Positions 45,701-53,800 of a DNA stretch of 64,000 nucleotides are shown here, one piece after another. A program made the translations under genes and the position numbers. Location: the NCBI GenBank assembly GCA_963650165.1, contig CAVJKX010000005.1:52425-116424 (forward strand), read 5' to 3'. Numbering within the stretch: position 1 is the stretch's first letter; each line of letters starts with the position of its first letter. The notes under the pieces were generated by a model. It was not told where the DNA came from, searched no databases, and worked only from the letters and a program-made list of their open reading frames with translations. Source of the DNA: F23-B02 sp963650165. Lineage in GTDB: Bacteria > Bacillota > Clostridia > Oscillospirales > Oscillospiraceae.

Positions 45701-48700
45701 GCATAAGCTATACATTCGCGTCACCCGGTACGGGAACATACTACATCGGCGTATCGGCAGGCGGGTTTGAAGATTACTACTATGTTGATGACATTCAGGT
45801 GGATACGGGTGAGCTTGCCGGTTCCAAGAACCTTGTAAACGGCGGCAAGCCCAACTCAACGGAATACTGGGGTCTTTCCCAGCTTACCTACGATTCGAGT
45901 TCACAGTCTAAATCGCCGTTCGGCGCCGGTGTTTTAAAGATAAGCGGCGACATCAGTACGAACAAGATCGGCGCGGTAAATGTAAACATGAACGAGAAAA
46001 GCGGCGGCACGTACATCGTGTCGGGCTGGGGGAAAGCGACGGCGGTAGGAAGCACGGCGACGGATTATGACGGGAAAAAGCCGTATTTCGGAATGATCGC
46101 GGCAGTGTACTACACCGGCGTGAGCGGCGAGGAATGGCATTTCATTCCGTTCAATAAGGACTACACGGACTGGCAGTTTGCAAGCGGCATCGTTGTGCCG
46201 AAGCAGGATAAGCCCGTGTATATGATAAAGGTCTACCTCGCATACACATGCAATGCAGGCGAAGCCTATTTCGATAACATCAGCCTGACGAAGGAGCCGT
46301 GCAGCAGCTACAGCTATGACGACAAGGGCAATCCCGTGTCGGCAAAGGAGGGCGGCGCAAAAACAAACTGCGAGTACGAGAGTGGCACGAGCATCCTGAC
46401 CAAATACACCGCGTCCACGGGCGTGACCTCAAGCTTCACCTACGCGCCGACGACGCATAATTTGAAGACCGTGACGTCAGCCGGAGTCACGACCTCAAAC
46501 ACGCACAGCTCGGCAGGTCTGCTTACGCAGAGCATCAGCACGGGCGGGGGACAGAAGCAAAAGACGTCGGCGACATATGACAGCTACGGCCATAAGACCT
46601 CGTCGACGGACGTAAACAACACGACGACGAGCTACGACCACAGCTACTACATCGGGCATCACGTCAGCGGCATCACCGAGGGCAGCATGAAGCAGCAGTG
46701 CTTCACGTATCTAACGAACGAGCGCCTTTCGGTCACGAGCATGGAAGGCATCGCCGCGCAGCACTATAACTACTCGACCGGCCAGCTCGCGGCTCTTGCA
46801 CGCAAAAGCCGCGTCGGCACGGGCGCGTTCACGTGGCAGAGCTACCACTTTGCGTACGACCCGTTCGGGAATATGACGCAGATAAGCGTCAGCGGCGCGG
46901 ACAACACGTCATCGAGCGCACCGTCAAGCGCGATCATGCTCGCAAAATACCAGTACGAAAGCGGCGTGAACAACGGCCGCTTGCAGAAAATGACGTTCGG
47001 CAACGGGCAAACAGTACAGTATTCTTACGATATATTTGACAGGACGACAAAAGAGCAGTATAATAATGTCACATATGAATATGCCTATGATGCATCCGGA
47101 CAGCTTGCAAAGCAGAGTTCGACGGCAGGGGAAGAGTATAACTATGAATACGACAGCCTCGGTCGGCTGATCCGGAGCAGCGAGTATAACGACGGTGAGT
47201 TCGAGCAACGCACGGAGCATGTATACGATGCGTCCGACCGGCTGACGAAGCAGAGCTGGTATAACGCGGGAGGCACGACAACGTTGTCGTATGCCTACAA
47301 TGCGACGACGGGACTGCTCTCAAGCCTGAACGCGACTGTTCAGAACTCGAGCATCCCTGTGACCTACACGTATCAGGGCGCAAACCAGTTGCGCAGTAAG
47401 GCCATCGGCAGCGTCATGACGAAGGCGTATAACTTCCGCTCGGATAACGGCTACGCGACCGCACTGCCGGATTACGTCAATTACCGCGACTCGTCGGGCA
47501 AGCTGATCTATGGCGATAATTGCCATTATGACAGCAACGGCCGCCTAGTCAAGATCCTCGATTCGGGCAGCTCAACGACGACCCGCGCGATCTATGGCTA
47601 TGACCAGCAGGGGCAGCTCACCTCGGCGACAGTCGGGGGAACGAGCTATGAGTACAGCTACGACACCGCGGGCAACATTCAGAGCAAAAAAGTTGGCGGC
47701 ACGACGACCAATTATACCTACGGCAACAGCGCGTGGCGCGACCTGCTGACGGCGTACGGCGGCAATACGATCACCTACTCCGGCGGAAATCCGACGAAGT
47801 ATTACGATGGCAGCACGTTCACGTGGACGCAGGGGCGCAGACTGGCGACGGCCAAGGTCGGCAGCACGAACATAAGCTATACCTATGATATGGCGGGTGT
47901 TCGCAGCAGCAAGACCGTGGGCTCGACGACGTATGATTTCACGACCCTAAGCGGTCTTGTGACGCGTCAGACGGGCGGCGGCAAGACCATCGACTTCGTC
48001 TATGACGAGAACAATCAGCCGCTGGCGATGAAGTACAATGGCACGTTGTACTATTACATCCTCAACGTGCAGGGCGACGTGATTGCACTGGCTGACCAAA
48101 ACGGCAATCTTATAGCAAAGTACAGCTATGACCCGTGGGGCAAGCTGTTAAGCGTAACGCCGAACGGATGGCTTGATGAGCAGAATGCATACTACCTGGC
48201 GGTAGCTGAAGCAAATCCGCTCCGCTATCGCGGTTATTATTACGACTCTGAGACAGGCTTCTACTATCTCCAGTCCCGTTATTATGACCCCGAGATCGGC
48301 CGCTTCATAAACGCCGACAGCTACGCATCCACGGATGCCACCGGCCTCCTGAGCACCAACATGTTCGCATATTGCGAAAATGACCCGGTGAACAGAAGTG
48401 ACCCGAGCGGTGAAGCGTTCTCGCTCATCACTATTGCAGTGGGAGCGACGGTTGGCGCACTCGTAAATGCAGCTGGAACAGCAGCGGCAAATATCTTAGA
48501 GGGAAAAGCCTGGGATGACGGAATCGGCTTGGCGCTGCTTTCTGGTGCAGTGTCCGGAGCGGTGTCCACCGTAAGCATGAATCCGGCAGCAAGACTTGCG
48601 ATAAGCGCAGTGGCATCGGCAGCAGAAAGTGTATACGATCAGGTCAAAAACGATGGAAGTGTAAACCTCGGGCGCTTGACAGCTGATGTTGCAGTCGGAA

Positions 48701-48957
48701 CGATTTCGGGATACCGAGGTTATATTGGAAATGATTTAACTGGTTCTTTCGTGAAAAGCGGAAGCATGCTTAAAGGCCAAATTGGAAACGCCTTTAAGAG
48801 CAAGAATGTCTTTGATGGCTTGAAACGAGCTGGTAAGAATTACTTGAAACGAACACTTACGTTGTATAAAGGAGAATTCTTTTCAGTACGGAAAATATTG
48901 AAAGGCATTAGTTCAACGGCTGGGTATAATTATGCCAGCAACAGAGTTTGGAAATGA
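42730..48957 (+). CDS. secreted Rhs/YD-repeat protein with a variable C-terminal tip
   Basis: A 2075-residue exported protein, probably a polymorphic toxin. Residues 1-31 are a signal peptide (LLCMLLVCIFMTQLVPASVLA). Residues about 60-480 are a beta-rich wall-associated region with a DNRLRE-like part. Residues about 620-1830 hold many YD repeats such as TTEFTYSGG, YEYAYDASGQL and YNYEYDSLGRL, which form the Rhs cocoon. The conserved end-of-shell junction follows at residues 1832-1894: RYRGYYYDSETGFYYLQSRY, then FINADSYASTDATGLLSTNM and NDPVNRSDPSGE. The last 180 residues are the tip, rich in Ala and Gly then basic; I cannot assign its activity. TAGGAGG precedes the ATG. Promoter copy A lies upstream. 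The tip gene end meets a membrane-protein gene, a candidate immunity gene. Confidence 0.88.
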   Translation: MSNRRFEWKKLLCMLLVCIFMTQLVPASVLAEVVNDVQELRKTADTVIATEVEEPATIVGEVETERDESVKHYRLSDGSFAATQYAEPVHYKAADGQWRDIDNTLTLDGGMYTAQAGKVIRQFPKELSSGQLFEIAYGDYSLSMSVVSPDDGAIPSTGDSGISQPLEPTLESEASVANPEDVDVKGLEPDAMPLPARLSSEISYKDAYKDTDIVYKNHGYNIKESIVVNAPQSSYTYAFRMTVKGLSAELTDEGSVELTNEEGTEVFTIPAPYMIDADGATSTEARYVLADTEDGYILGLIASPEWINAPDRAFPVVIDPSVYLHYKSSDLRVVCLRKNSADSKTPSDGGIICGRNASSNYGVCQTAIQVETLPAIPKNCVMVSAQMAVYHAGQFKYGSTTPTREMLISAYKLNNVSSNILNLTWNGVYGSGGLGRNSRVLDYQKVNDDTLSKYVSWDVTSAAKDWYGSTAKKGAMILVSQNEDSQPLWASFVGHLNYADSPYFIVNYRNTVGLEDYYTYQTVSAARGGTVHIGDYSSQLTLVNTIASYNTDAISTDVSLVYNTAYASRDFGGSGDGMNVPDLGSMNVGLGWKLSVAQTLKEVPLSGTTYIVYNDADGTEHYFSGSSGTYKDEDGLGLTIVKSSSGYTMTDTDKYHTWTFSSYGLLTKIADSNNNVVNINYSNGHISSVTAKSNGGTTVTVATITYDSSNYLKTIVDNLNRTTEFTYSGGALSKIKYADGTTVDYSYDSGYLTRIYDNESLYGLTFTYWNGTFGGKRVKRTQEISGASNTVGNAFHGYKNSEQLTSYRFYGPDHTSDTEDDTIVYYIFDHAGRTIGSYETNYNRTKVTGSSAASYTQNSETSGKNNRLISAGAMGMTYPAVSADGGFEVKSIGKTTGTAAIITTNTTDDARVHTGFRSLRITNSGAGYIKASLTSGETYTVSCYVKNSDAKNWSSSSYGKISVLNSSGTEVKASQQFTTKTSSDIDDGWERISYTFASPGTGTYYIGVSAGGFEDYYYVDDIQVDTGELAGSKNLVNGGKPNSTEYWGLSQLTYDSSSQSKSPFGAGVLKISGDISTNKIGAVNVNMNEKSGGTYIVSGWGKATAVGSTATDYDGKKPYFGMIAAVYYTGVSGEEWHFIPFNKDYTDWQFASGIVVPKQDKPVYMIKVYLAYTCNAGEAYFDNISLTKEPCSSYSYDDKGNPVSAKEGGAKTNCEYESGTSILTKYTASTGVTSSFTYAPTTHNLKTVTSAGVTTSNTHSSAGLLTQSISTGGGQKQKTSATYDSYGHKTSSTDVNNTTTSYDHSYYIGHHVSGITEGSMKQQCFTYLTNERLSVTSMEGIAAQHYNYSTGQLAALARKSRVGTGAFTWQSYHFAYDPFGNMTQISVSGADNTSSSAPSSAIMLAKYQYESGVNNGRLQKMTFGNGQTVQYSYDIFDRTTKEQYNNVTYEYAYDASGQLAKQSSTAGEEYNYEYDSLGRLIRSSEYNDGEFEQRTEHVYDASDRLTKQSWYNAGGTTTLSYAYNATTGLLSSLNATVQNSSIPVTYTYQGANQLRSKAIGSVMTKAYNFRSDNGYATALPDYVNYRDSSGKLIYGDNCHYDSNGRLVKILDSGSSTTTRAIYGYDQQGQLTSATVGGTSYEYSYDTAGNIQSKKVGGTTTNYTYGNSAWRDLLTAYGGNTITYSGGNPTKYYDGSTFTWTQGRRLATAKVGSTNISYTYDMAGVRSSKTVGSTTYDFTTLSGLVTRQTGGGKTIDFVYDENNQPLAMKYNGTLYYYILNVQGDVIALADQNGNLIAKYSYDPWGKLLSVTPNGWLDEQNAYYLAVAEANPLRYRGYYYDSETGFYYLQSRYYDPEIGRFINADSYASTDATGLLSTNMFAYCENDPVNRSDPSGEAFSLITIAVGATVGALVNAAGTAAANILEGKAWDDGIGLALLSGAVSGAVSTVSMNPAARLAISAVASAAESVYDQVKNDGSVNLGRLTADVAVGTISGYRGYIGNDLTGSFVKSGSMLKGQIGNAFKSKNVFDGLKRAGKNYLKRTLTLYKGEFFSVRKILKGISSTAGYNYASNRVWK

Positions 48958-48958
48958 T

Positions 48959-49456
48959 ATGAGCTTGTTAATGGCAATTAAAGCGATTAAGGGGCAATTA
49001 CTAGGCACTTTTGGATTGACACTCCTTTTTGGATTTTCAACACGACATGATCTTGTTAGGGTAGCCGACCGAACCCTTTGCAAAAGAGAATTTGAAGAAC
49101 GGAGTCATAAAAGAAGTCTTGCGACGTGGTTTTTTTTGACCAACTTTAAAGACGTTATACCAAAATCAATGTACATTTGGTATTATACTCAGTTGGCTTC
49201 ATGGCTGATTTTGGCTGCTTATATAATTGTGCTGGCAAGAAATGGTGCTGTAAAAGAATCCATAATAGCTGCATGCAATTTGTATATCGTTATTATATCT
49301 GTGCCGGTTTATGCCTATTGGCTATTCTTCATGAAGCGTGATAAGAAAAACGGACATCTTGAACCCCGCTTTATCCCACGCCGTCATGTTGTGACGCAAA
49401 AACATACCCAACAGAAAAAAGGTAAAAAGCATACCCAACGAAAGAATAGAAAATAG
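48959..49456 (+). CDS. small membrane protein, candidate immunity protein for the Rhs tip
   Basis: A 165-residue protein with two or three membrane helices (LLGTFGLTLLFGF; LASWLILAAYIIVLA; ACNLYIVIISVPVYAYWLFF) and a very basic C-terminal tail (KKGKKHTQRKNRK). It begins one base after the Rhs stop. ATG 48932, overlapping the Rhs gene, is an alternative. Its position directly after a polymorphic toxin tip suggests immunity, but the sequence matches nothing I recognise. A strong terminator follows. Confidence 0.65.
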   Translation: MSLLMAIKAIKGQLLGTFGLTLLFGFSTRHDLVRVADRTLCKREFEERSHKRSLATWFFLTNFKDVIPKSMYIWYYTQLASWLILAAYIIVLARNGAVKESIIAACNLYIVIISVPVYAYWLFFMKRDKKNGHLEPRFIPRRHVVTQKHTQQKKGKKHTQRKNRK

Positions 49457-49463
49457 TGGTAAA

Positions 49464-49496
49464 GGAGCCTTTGGCATAGCCAAAGGCTCCTTTTTA
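49464..49496 (+). terminator. terminator closing the Rhs/membrane-protein transcript
   Basis: GGAGCCTTTGGC (49464-49475) pairs perfectly with GCCAAAGGCTCC (49479-49490), followed by TTTTT. Confidence 0.9.
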
Positions 49497-49783
49497 CATT
49501 TCCGTGAATAACGGACGATGAATCGTTTTGTTAACAGTCCAGCTTGAAATGCGTCCAAAATGCGTCCAAAAATGTCGGATATAAAACTATCGTTTGTAGG
49601 CAGTGGTTTTGATTTTTTCGCAGTGCCTACATTATTTAATGTGAAAAAATTTTGCTTGATAACTCTACAAAAATCAGACCTCCGAAAGCGGAATGGCATT
49701 CAAGAGGTCAGCGGTTCAACTCCAGTCACTCGGACAAAAAAACAGTCATCACTGTGTGATGGCTGTTTTTGCTTTTTTATAAT
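49497..49783. other. non-coding spacer with a direct repeat and a terminator hairpin
   Basis: No gene seen. ATGCGTCCAAA is repeated in tandem near 49551-49572. GTAGGCAGTG (about 49596) and CAGTGCCTAC (about 49620) form an inverted repeat with one mismatch. AAAACAGTCATCAC (49739-49752) pairs with GTGATGGCTGTTTT (49756-49769), with one G-T pair, and is followed by GCTTTTTT, a likely terminator. The segment 49691-49736 recalls the 3' half of a tRNA but does not fold properly. It may be the scar of an older integrated element. Confidence 0.45.
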
Positions 49784-49812
49784 TTGACAGCATAACAAAA
49801 AATGTGTATAGT
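49784..49812 (+). promoter_or_regulatory. sigma-A type promoter
   Basis: TTGACA (49784-49789), 17 bases, TATAGT (49807-49812), followed by the membrane-protein gene at 49896. Confidence 0.75.
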
Positions 49813-49895
49813 AATACCGACGTTGCTCGGTATAAGACAAACAGGCAATTTTGCGCGGCCGGTTGGCGTGTAAAATTGCTGTGGAGGTGAGTAAG

Positions 49896-50327
49896 GTGAG
49901 CAAAGTGTTTTTTGAGTATTTTCCTTACTACTTAATTTCATGTGTGCTCAGTCTGCTTATGATTCAATGGTTGATTAATGACATATTTATAGCCAGCATT
50001 GCAGGCAAATACGGCAAAGCATTTAATAAGTCCATTGATATAAAAAGCGAGTATTCACTGCCACAAAGAATAAACCAAAAGTATATAGAAAAATACGTGG
50101 CGACCGAGTATAAACGAGCATACAGTAACTACATGTGTTTAAAAAAAGGCGTTGCTATATATTTTGTGGTTGCGTTTTTAGCGCTTTTGTGCATTGGCGA
50201 AATGTGTGAAGAATACAAAATGATATTAGTATGGAGAGTTATAAGTGGGATTAATACGTTGATAATGCTTTTCCTCTTTTTACATTTTGATATCAATAGG
50301 CAATCAAAATACACGCGTCATAAATAA
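49896..50327 (+). CDS. small membrane protein, possible orphan immunity protein
   Basis: A 143-residue protein starting at GTG 49896, 8 bases after GGAGGT. Hydrophobic segments are YYLISCVLSLLMIQWLIND, VAIYFVVAFLALLCIG and GINTLIMLFLFLHFDI. It has its own consensus promoter and is followed by copy 1 of the terminator that also follows the two partner genes at 60118 and 61725. That shared terminator suggests it was once the immunity gene of an Rhs tip now lost. Otherwise unrecognised. A TTG at 49851 would extend it but lacks a ribosome site. Confidence 0.65.
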   Translation: MSKVFFEYFPYYLISCVLSLLMIQWLINDIFIASIAGKYGKAFNKSIDIKSEYSLPQRINQKYIEKYVATEYKRAYSNYMCLKKGVAIYFVVAFLALLCIGEMCEEYKMILVWRVISGINTLIMLFLFLHFDINRQSKYTRHK

Positions 50328-50368
50328 TATTTAGATAAACAAGTAGACTGATAGAACGCTTTACAACT

Positions 50369-50420
50369 AAAATCAAATTCGCAGGAGCATATCATTTGAT
50401 ATGCTCCTGCTTTCCTTGAT
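50369..50420 (+). terminator. repeated terminator, copy 1
   Basis: AAAATCAAATTC leads into a perfect stem: GCAGGAGCATATCA (50381-50394) with TGATATGCTCCTGC (50397-50410), then TTTCCTT. Near-identical copies are at 60826-60875 and 62216-62266, each after a small gene downstream of Rhs sequence. Confidence 0.85.
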
Positions 50421-50436
50421 GTCTTTAGGCGTGGAA

Positions 50437-51190
50437 AATAAACCTCCGGTTATACCGGAGGAAGAAAAACAGCTTTAGCATGAGAAAAACCTCCTATTGT
50501 GTAGTATAGCGGTAAATGGTTTGGCGACCGCATTACCACAAGCAATAGGAGGTTTTTAATAAATGAAAAAAGAAGAAAAGAATGAAATAAAGAGCACCGC
50601 ACATTCGAGATACAGATGTCAATATCATATAGTGTTCGCGCCAAAATACAGAAGAAAGGAGATATATGGAGAGCTGAGACGAGATATAGGAGAAATCCTA
50701 CGGACGCTGTGCAAACAAAAGGGAGTGGAAATCTACGAGGCTGAAGCATGTCCGGACCATATACACATGCTGGTCAGTATACTGCCGTACTTGAGTGTAG
50801 CACAGTTCATGGGATTCCCCAAGTGAAAGAGCAGCCTAATAATATTTGACAGACATGCAAATCTGAAATACAAATACGGGTCGAGAAATTTTTGGTGCAG
50901 AGGATACCATGTGGATACTGTAGGAAGAAATAAAAAGATAATTGCAGAGTACATCCGCAACCAACTTGAGGAGGACAGAGCGTCGAATCAGATAAGCATG
51001 AAAGAATATTTTGACCCGTTTACGGGTGACAAGAATAAGTAGGCATAAAAAGACAGCCGCTTGAAGCGGCTGCCCGTAATGGTAATGCGGTGTCAAACTT
51101 TCAGTGCCCCTTTCAGGGGCTAAGTCCGTAAATGCCCCTTCTAGGGGCTGTGCATACCACCAGTTTACTGGTGGTTATGATTTTGCCCGC
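50437..51190 (+). mobile_element. IS200/IS605-family insertion sequence remnant
   Basis: Contains a Y1 transposase gene broken by one stop codon. A hairpin CCTCCGG-TTATA-CCGGAGG lies at 50443-50461 near the left end. A long inverted repeat (AAAACCTCCTATTG near 50486 with its complement near 50540) overlaps the transposase ribosome site, as in IS200 elements that limit their own expression. Right-end hairpins: CAGCCGCTT-G-AAGCGGCTG (51054-51072), GCCCC palindromes at 51106-51120 and 51134-51148, and ACCACCAG-TTTA-CTGGTGGT (51158-51177). Exact ends are uncertain. Confidence 0.7.
50563..51042 (+). pseudogene. tnpA: IS200 Y1 transposase TnpA, one premature stop
   Basis: A 159-codon frame for a single-strand transposase. 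SRYRCQYHIVFAPKYRRKEI, EACPDHIHMLVSILP with the HUH pair, and, after the stop, SLIIFDRHANLKYKYG and WCRGYHVDTVGRNKKIIAEY including the catalytic Tyr region. A TGA at 50824-50826 interrupts the frame exactly where relatives have a Gly codon; the frame is otherwise unbroken to 51042. A single GGA to TGA change would explain it. The protein would be truncated before its catalytic tyrosine. Confidence 0.85.
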
Positions 51191-51220
51191 AAAATACCAG
51201 TACGAAAGCGGCGTGAACGA
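51187..51220 (+). repeat. short Rhs-gene scar next to the IS200 remnant
   Basis: About 34 bases, starting CGCAAAATACCAGTACGAAA and running to CGTGAACG, match the Rhs gene at about 46943-46976 almost perfectly. They are orphaned here, so Rhs sequence once extended through this point and was lost. Confidence 0.65.
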
Positions 51221-51503
51221 TTAGGTACAATAAGTTGCGCAAAAAGGAGCAGTGAAAAAGAAGACGTAGTTTGCAGACTCCGGCTGAATGAAGTCAGCTA
51301 GAGTCTGCAAACATTTTTGCGCATAAATCTTGATGGTATCTGCTATTTTCAGCCCCCTTCGCTCAATGCTTGAAGCTAAAGCATCTTGCGGGATACCTCT
51401 ACCGGCATAGATGGTAGTTTCCGAATTCAATAAAGATAAGAAGGCCGGCAAAACGTTGTCAGCCTTCTTACTTGAGAATATTTAGCTTTATCTTATTAAA
51501 TAC
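51221..51503. other. intergenic region with nested inverted repeats
   Basis: No supported gene. TTGCGCAAAAA (about 51233) and TTTTTGCGCA (about 51315) bracket a second repeat, GTTTGCAGACTC with GAGTCTGCAAAC. TAAGAAGGC (51437-51445) pairs with GCCTTCTTA (51461-51469) and may end the minus-strand operon that comes from the right. Confidence 0.45.
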
Positions 51504-51935
51504 TCATTTCGCAGTTGTGATCGATGTTGTATATGAGCGGGAATCCGAGCCGCTGCTGTTTTTCGCAAAGAAGATGACAACGGCGTAGTACTTTTGTCCG
51601 GCCACGCCGACGTAGGGGACAGAGTCGCTGTGGAATGCGGTGTTAGATTTCATCATGTATTCATTGCCCTTGGTGGCGTGTGATATTGTGGCTATACGTG
51701 TACCGTCTGACTTGTATATGTAAATTAAGCTGGCACCTATCTTGGTCATCGTGCCGGTTCCGACAACTGTGAATTCAACATTGATCTTACCGTTTCCTGA
51801 TGCAACAACCGAAGCACCGTAGCCGGTAAACCATGCGCTGGCTCTCGCCTCGGCGGCAAAAGCATACACGGGCGCGCTAACTAAAAATACAATCACAAGT
51901 ATAATCGAAATCGATCTCAGTATTCTTTTGTTCAT
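51504..51935 (-). CDS. small secreted protein, last gene of the sigma-factor operon
   Basis: A 143-residue protein with a signal peptide (SISIILVIVFLVSAPVYAFA) and a beta-rich mature part: ARASAWFTGYGASVVASGNG, INVEFTVVGTGTMTKIGASL, KYYAVVIFFAKNSSGSDSRS. No cysteines in the mature part. AAGGAGAAG precedes the ATG, which lies 15 bases after the anti-sigma gene, so they share a transcript. A secreted partner of a cell-surface stress circuit or of the Rhs protein is plausible; the family is unknown to me. Confidence 0.75.
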   Translation of the reverse strand: MNKRILRSISIILVIVFLVSAPVYAFAAEARASAWFTGYGASVVASGNGKINVEFTVVGTGTMTKIGASLIYIYKSDGTRIATISHATKGNEYMMKSNTAFHSDSVPYVGVAGQKYYAVVIFFAKNSSGSDSRSYTTSITTAK

Positions 51936-51950
51936 TGTTTTTTCTTCTCC

Positions 51951-52865
51951 TTAGCTTTGGTTAAGTGAGGTTATCATTTTCAAAGCTTCATCGTGAGTTG
52001 AAATGCCGGATATTGTACATTCAATGTTCTCCGAAAGCCAGGTGACAAAGTAATCATCCATATTTGACATTATATAATATGTAGTTCCGCCGCTTTCGTA
52101 CTTTTCGGGAGAAAGAGCGTCCTTCTCAAGCTGAAATGAGGTGGAATCACCCGAGTATATCCTATATATGAATAGGATGTCGTTTGAACCATTGCTTAGC
52201 TGACAAAATATACTATCCACATCAGCAAGATCGGTGTATTGCAGATCAAGAATTTTATATCCATCAGGAATATAACCGGGAATCAAATCATCACTCAGAC
52301 CATGTTCGATCATTAAGTTTTCCAACTCGGCTAACTCCGCAGGTATTTGCTTGATGTAGGGTGTGGGTTCGGGCTCGTTCATGTTGGTCTCAAAGCCAAA
52401 TGTGTCCTTTGTCCAAACTATGATCGCATCCCATATGTCATATCCGAGTGCTTTGGCAGTAAACGACCCAACCAGAATTATACAGATCACTGCGGCAACT
52501 GATATGATTGATTTGATACCGCGATTTATGCCCCTGTTTGCCCTTTTGATGCTTGCGACTTCTGCGGCTGGTTCGCTGACGAACCTGCCGTTGAACTCAT
52601 CATCAAAATCGTGTAAGGGTTTTCCGTCATTACTGTCGGTGTTGTAGTATTTCTGAAACTCTGCCCAAGCTTTTTGGACATCGGGTAAATTACACTTATC
52701 ATCTTCTATTTCACGTCGTTCAAGCACCTCCATTACATATAAAACATCATCTAGATTCGAATCGCCGCAATAGGAATCCTTACGCAGATATTCATTCAAT
52801 TCAGCTGTGCTCATACTGTCAAACCTGGAGTGATCTTGGCCTATTTGCCTAGTTGATTCAGCCAT
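51951..52865 (-). CDS. anti-sigma factor-like membrane protein
   Basis: A 304-residue protein. The N-terminal cytoplasmic part (about 1-115) contains MSTAELNEYLRKDSYCGDSN and an acidic helical segment; one membrane helix follows (IISVAAVICIILVGSFTAKA), then an external domain of DUF4367 kind with IPDGYKILDLQYTDLADVDS and YYIMSNMDDYFVTWLSENIE. This architecture, directly downstream of an ECF sigma gene, is that of its anti-sigma factor. ATG 52865 has AGGAGG 9 bases upstream. Promoter copy D lies between the two genes, so the regulator can be induced by the sigma factor it would inhibit. Confidence 0.8.
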   Translation of the reverse strand: MAESTRQIGQDHSRFDSMSTAELNEYLRKDSYCGDSNLDDVLYVMEVLERREIEDDKCNLPDVQKAWAEFQKYYNTDSNDGKPLHDFDDEFNGRFVSEPAAEVASIKRANRGINRGIKSIISVAAVICIILVGSFTAKALGYDIWDAIIVWTKDTFGFETNMNEPEPTPYIKQIPAELAELENLMIEHGLSDDLIPGYIPDGYKILDLQYTDLADVDSIFCQLSNGSNDILFIYRIYSGDSTSFQLEKDALSPEKYESGGTTYYIMSNMDDYFVTWLSENIECTISGISTHDEALKMITSLNQS

Positions 52866-52886
52866 CAAAAATAACCTCCTTTGATT

Positions 52887-52917
52887 ATATATGTCTCAAG
52901 AATACAGTTTGGGGACA
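52887..52917 (-). promoter_or_regulatory. ECF-type promoter copy D, upstream of the anti-sigma gene
   Basis: On the minus strand TGTCCCCAAA, 13 bases, ACATATAT, ending 22 bases before the anti-sigma start codon. The 13-base spacer differs entirely from copies A and B while both half-sites are conserved, which argues for selection on the half-sites. Confidence 0.72.
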
Positions 52918-52922
52918 AAAAA

Positions 52923-53423
52923 TTATAAAAAATCTTCTGAGATTGATTTTCTGAGCTTCTTTTTTGCACGTTGAACGCGTTTTTTGCAGGCTTCAACAGA
53001 TATTCCGATTTCATTTGAGGCTTCGATCATGGTCTTGTTTTCGATAATTATATGTTTTATAAGCTCAAAATCTTCTTTCCCCAAGATAGAGGTGTAGTAC
53101 ATCGCTAGCTCAGTATTATCTTCGGATATCTCGGGCGACATTTCTGCAGCGGTCGTTATTATCATCAGAAGATTGCTGAATTTTGCCTGACTCCTGCGAG
53201 TGTTGTAAATTACATATTTCAGCGTGTTTGTAAGCCAGCCTGGACGATTTTGACTTTCTATAAGCTGGGCGGACTTCGCATAGGCGATTCGGAAGGTTTC
53301 CTGAACAGCTTCTTCGGCTAGATGAAAGTCTCCGAGAGAGTTTTTCGCATATATAAATAGTTTGGGATACATATCAGCGTATAAATCTTCAATGGTTTTG
53401 TTAATTCCTGCATTATTGCTCAT
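52923..53423 (-). CDS. ECF-family RNA polymerase sigma factor
   Basis: A 166-residue sigma-70 family protein. Region 2: YADMYPKLFIYAKNSLGDFH, EEAVQETFRIAYAKS and GWLTNTLKYVIYNTRR. Region 4 helix-turn-helix: MIEASNEIGISVEACKKRVQ followed by RAKKKLRKS. GGGAG precedes the ATG. It lies between the XRE regulator and the anti-sigma gene on the same strand. The bipartite motif found four times around it is its likely target, which would make the Rhs gene part of its regulon. What activates it is unknown. Confidence 0.88.
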   Translation of the reverse strand: MSNNAGINKTIEDLYADMYPKLFIYAKNSLGDFHLAEEAVQETFRIAYAKSAQLIESQNRPGWLTNTLKYVIYNTRRSQAKFSNLLMIITTAAEMSPEISEDNTELAMYYTSILGKEDFELIKHIIIENKTMIEASNEIGISVEACKKRVQRAKKKLRKSISEDFL

Positions 53424-53449
53424 GTTTATTCTCCCACAAACAAATGAGC

Positions 53450-53782
53450 TTAGTTATTGCCGAATGCGTCTATACACAGGCGGGTCATTTTCTCAATTGT
53501 AGCTATGAAATCCGGCGATTGGCCATTCAAAAGCATTTCAATATTCTTTACATGCGTGTCTCCAGTCGGCTCATACAGTAGCCGATCAACCGTTACGCCC
53601 AAGCATTCGGCAAGTTTATAAAGTACGGTAACGCTTACGCCCTTGTTGCCACGCTCAAGGTTTGCGTAAAACGATGTGCTTATGCCAGCTGATTCTGCGA
53701 GTCCTTCCTGTGTTAGACCACTATCGGTCCTCAATATGCATAGATTGTTCCCGATAATTGTGGCAAGTTCACGCTTATCCAT
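53450..53782 (-). CDS. XRE-family transcriptional regulator
   Basis: A 110-residue protein. Residues 8-65 form the Cro/C1-type helix-turn-helix: LCILRTDSGLTQEGLAESAG, then STSFYANLERGNKGVSVTVL and YKLAECLGVTVDRLLYEP. The short C-terminal part ends MTRLCIDAFGNN. AAGGAG lies 10 bases before the ATG. It is the first gene of the operon with the sigma and anti-sigma genes, and two related palindromic sites just upstream suggest autorepression. Confidence 0.88.
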   Translation of the reverse strand: MDKRELATIIGNNLCILRTDSGLTQEGLAESAGISTSFYANLERGNKGVSVTVLYKLAECLGVTVDRLLYEPTGDTHVKNIEMLLNGQSPDFIATIEKMTRLCIDAFGNN

Positions 53783-53800
53783 GTGATATCAACTCCTTGT

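Noticed and set aside
44700..48200. Repetitive DNA that might be mistaken for tandem repeats or a CRISPR array
   Set aside because: The repetition is at protein level, from YD repeats in an open frame; there are no regular direct repeats with unique spacers. No CRISPR array was seen anywhere in the window.
49691..49736. Possible 3' half of a tRNA gene (GGTTCAACTCC T-loop-like sequence)
   Set aside because: The T stem pairs at only three of five positions, no 5' half or anticodon arm is present, and no CCA follows. At most a decayed attachment-site fragment.
51221..51451. 76-codon minus-strand frame beside the IS200 remnant
   Set aside because: It spans nested inverted repeats, has no ribosome site and no recognisable domain.
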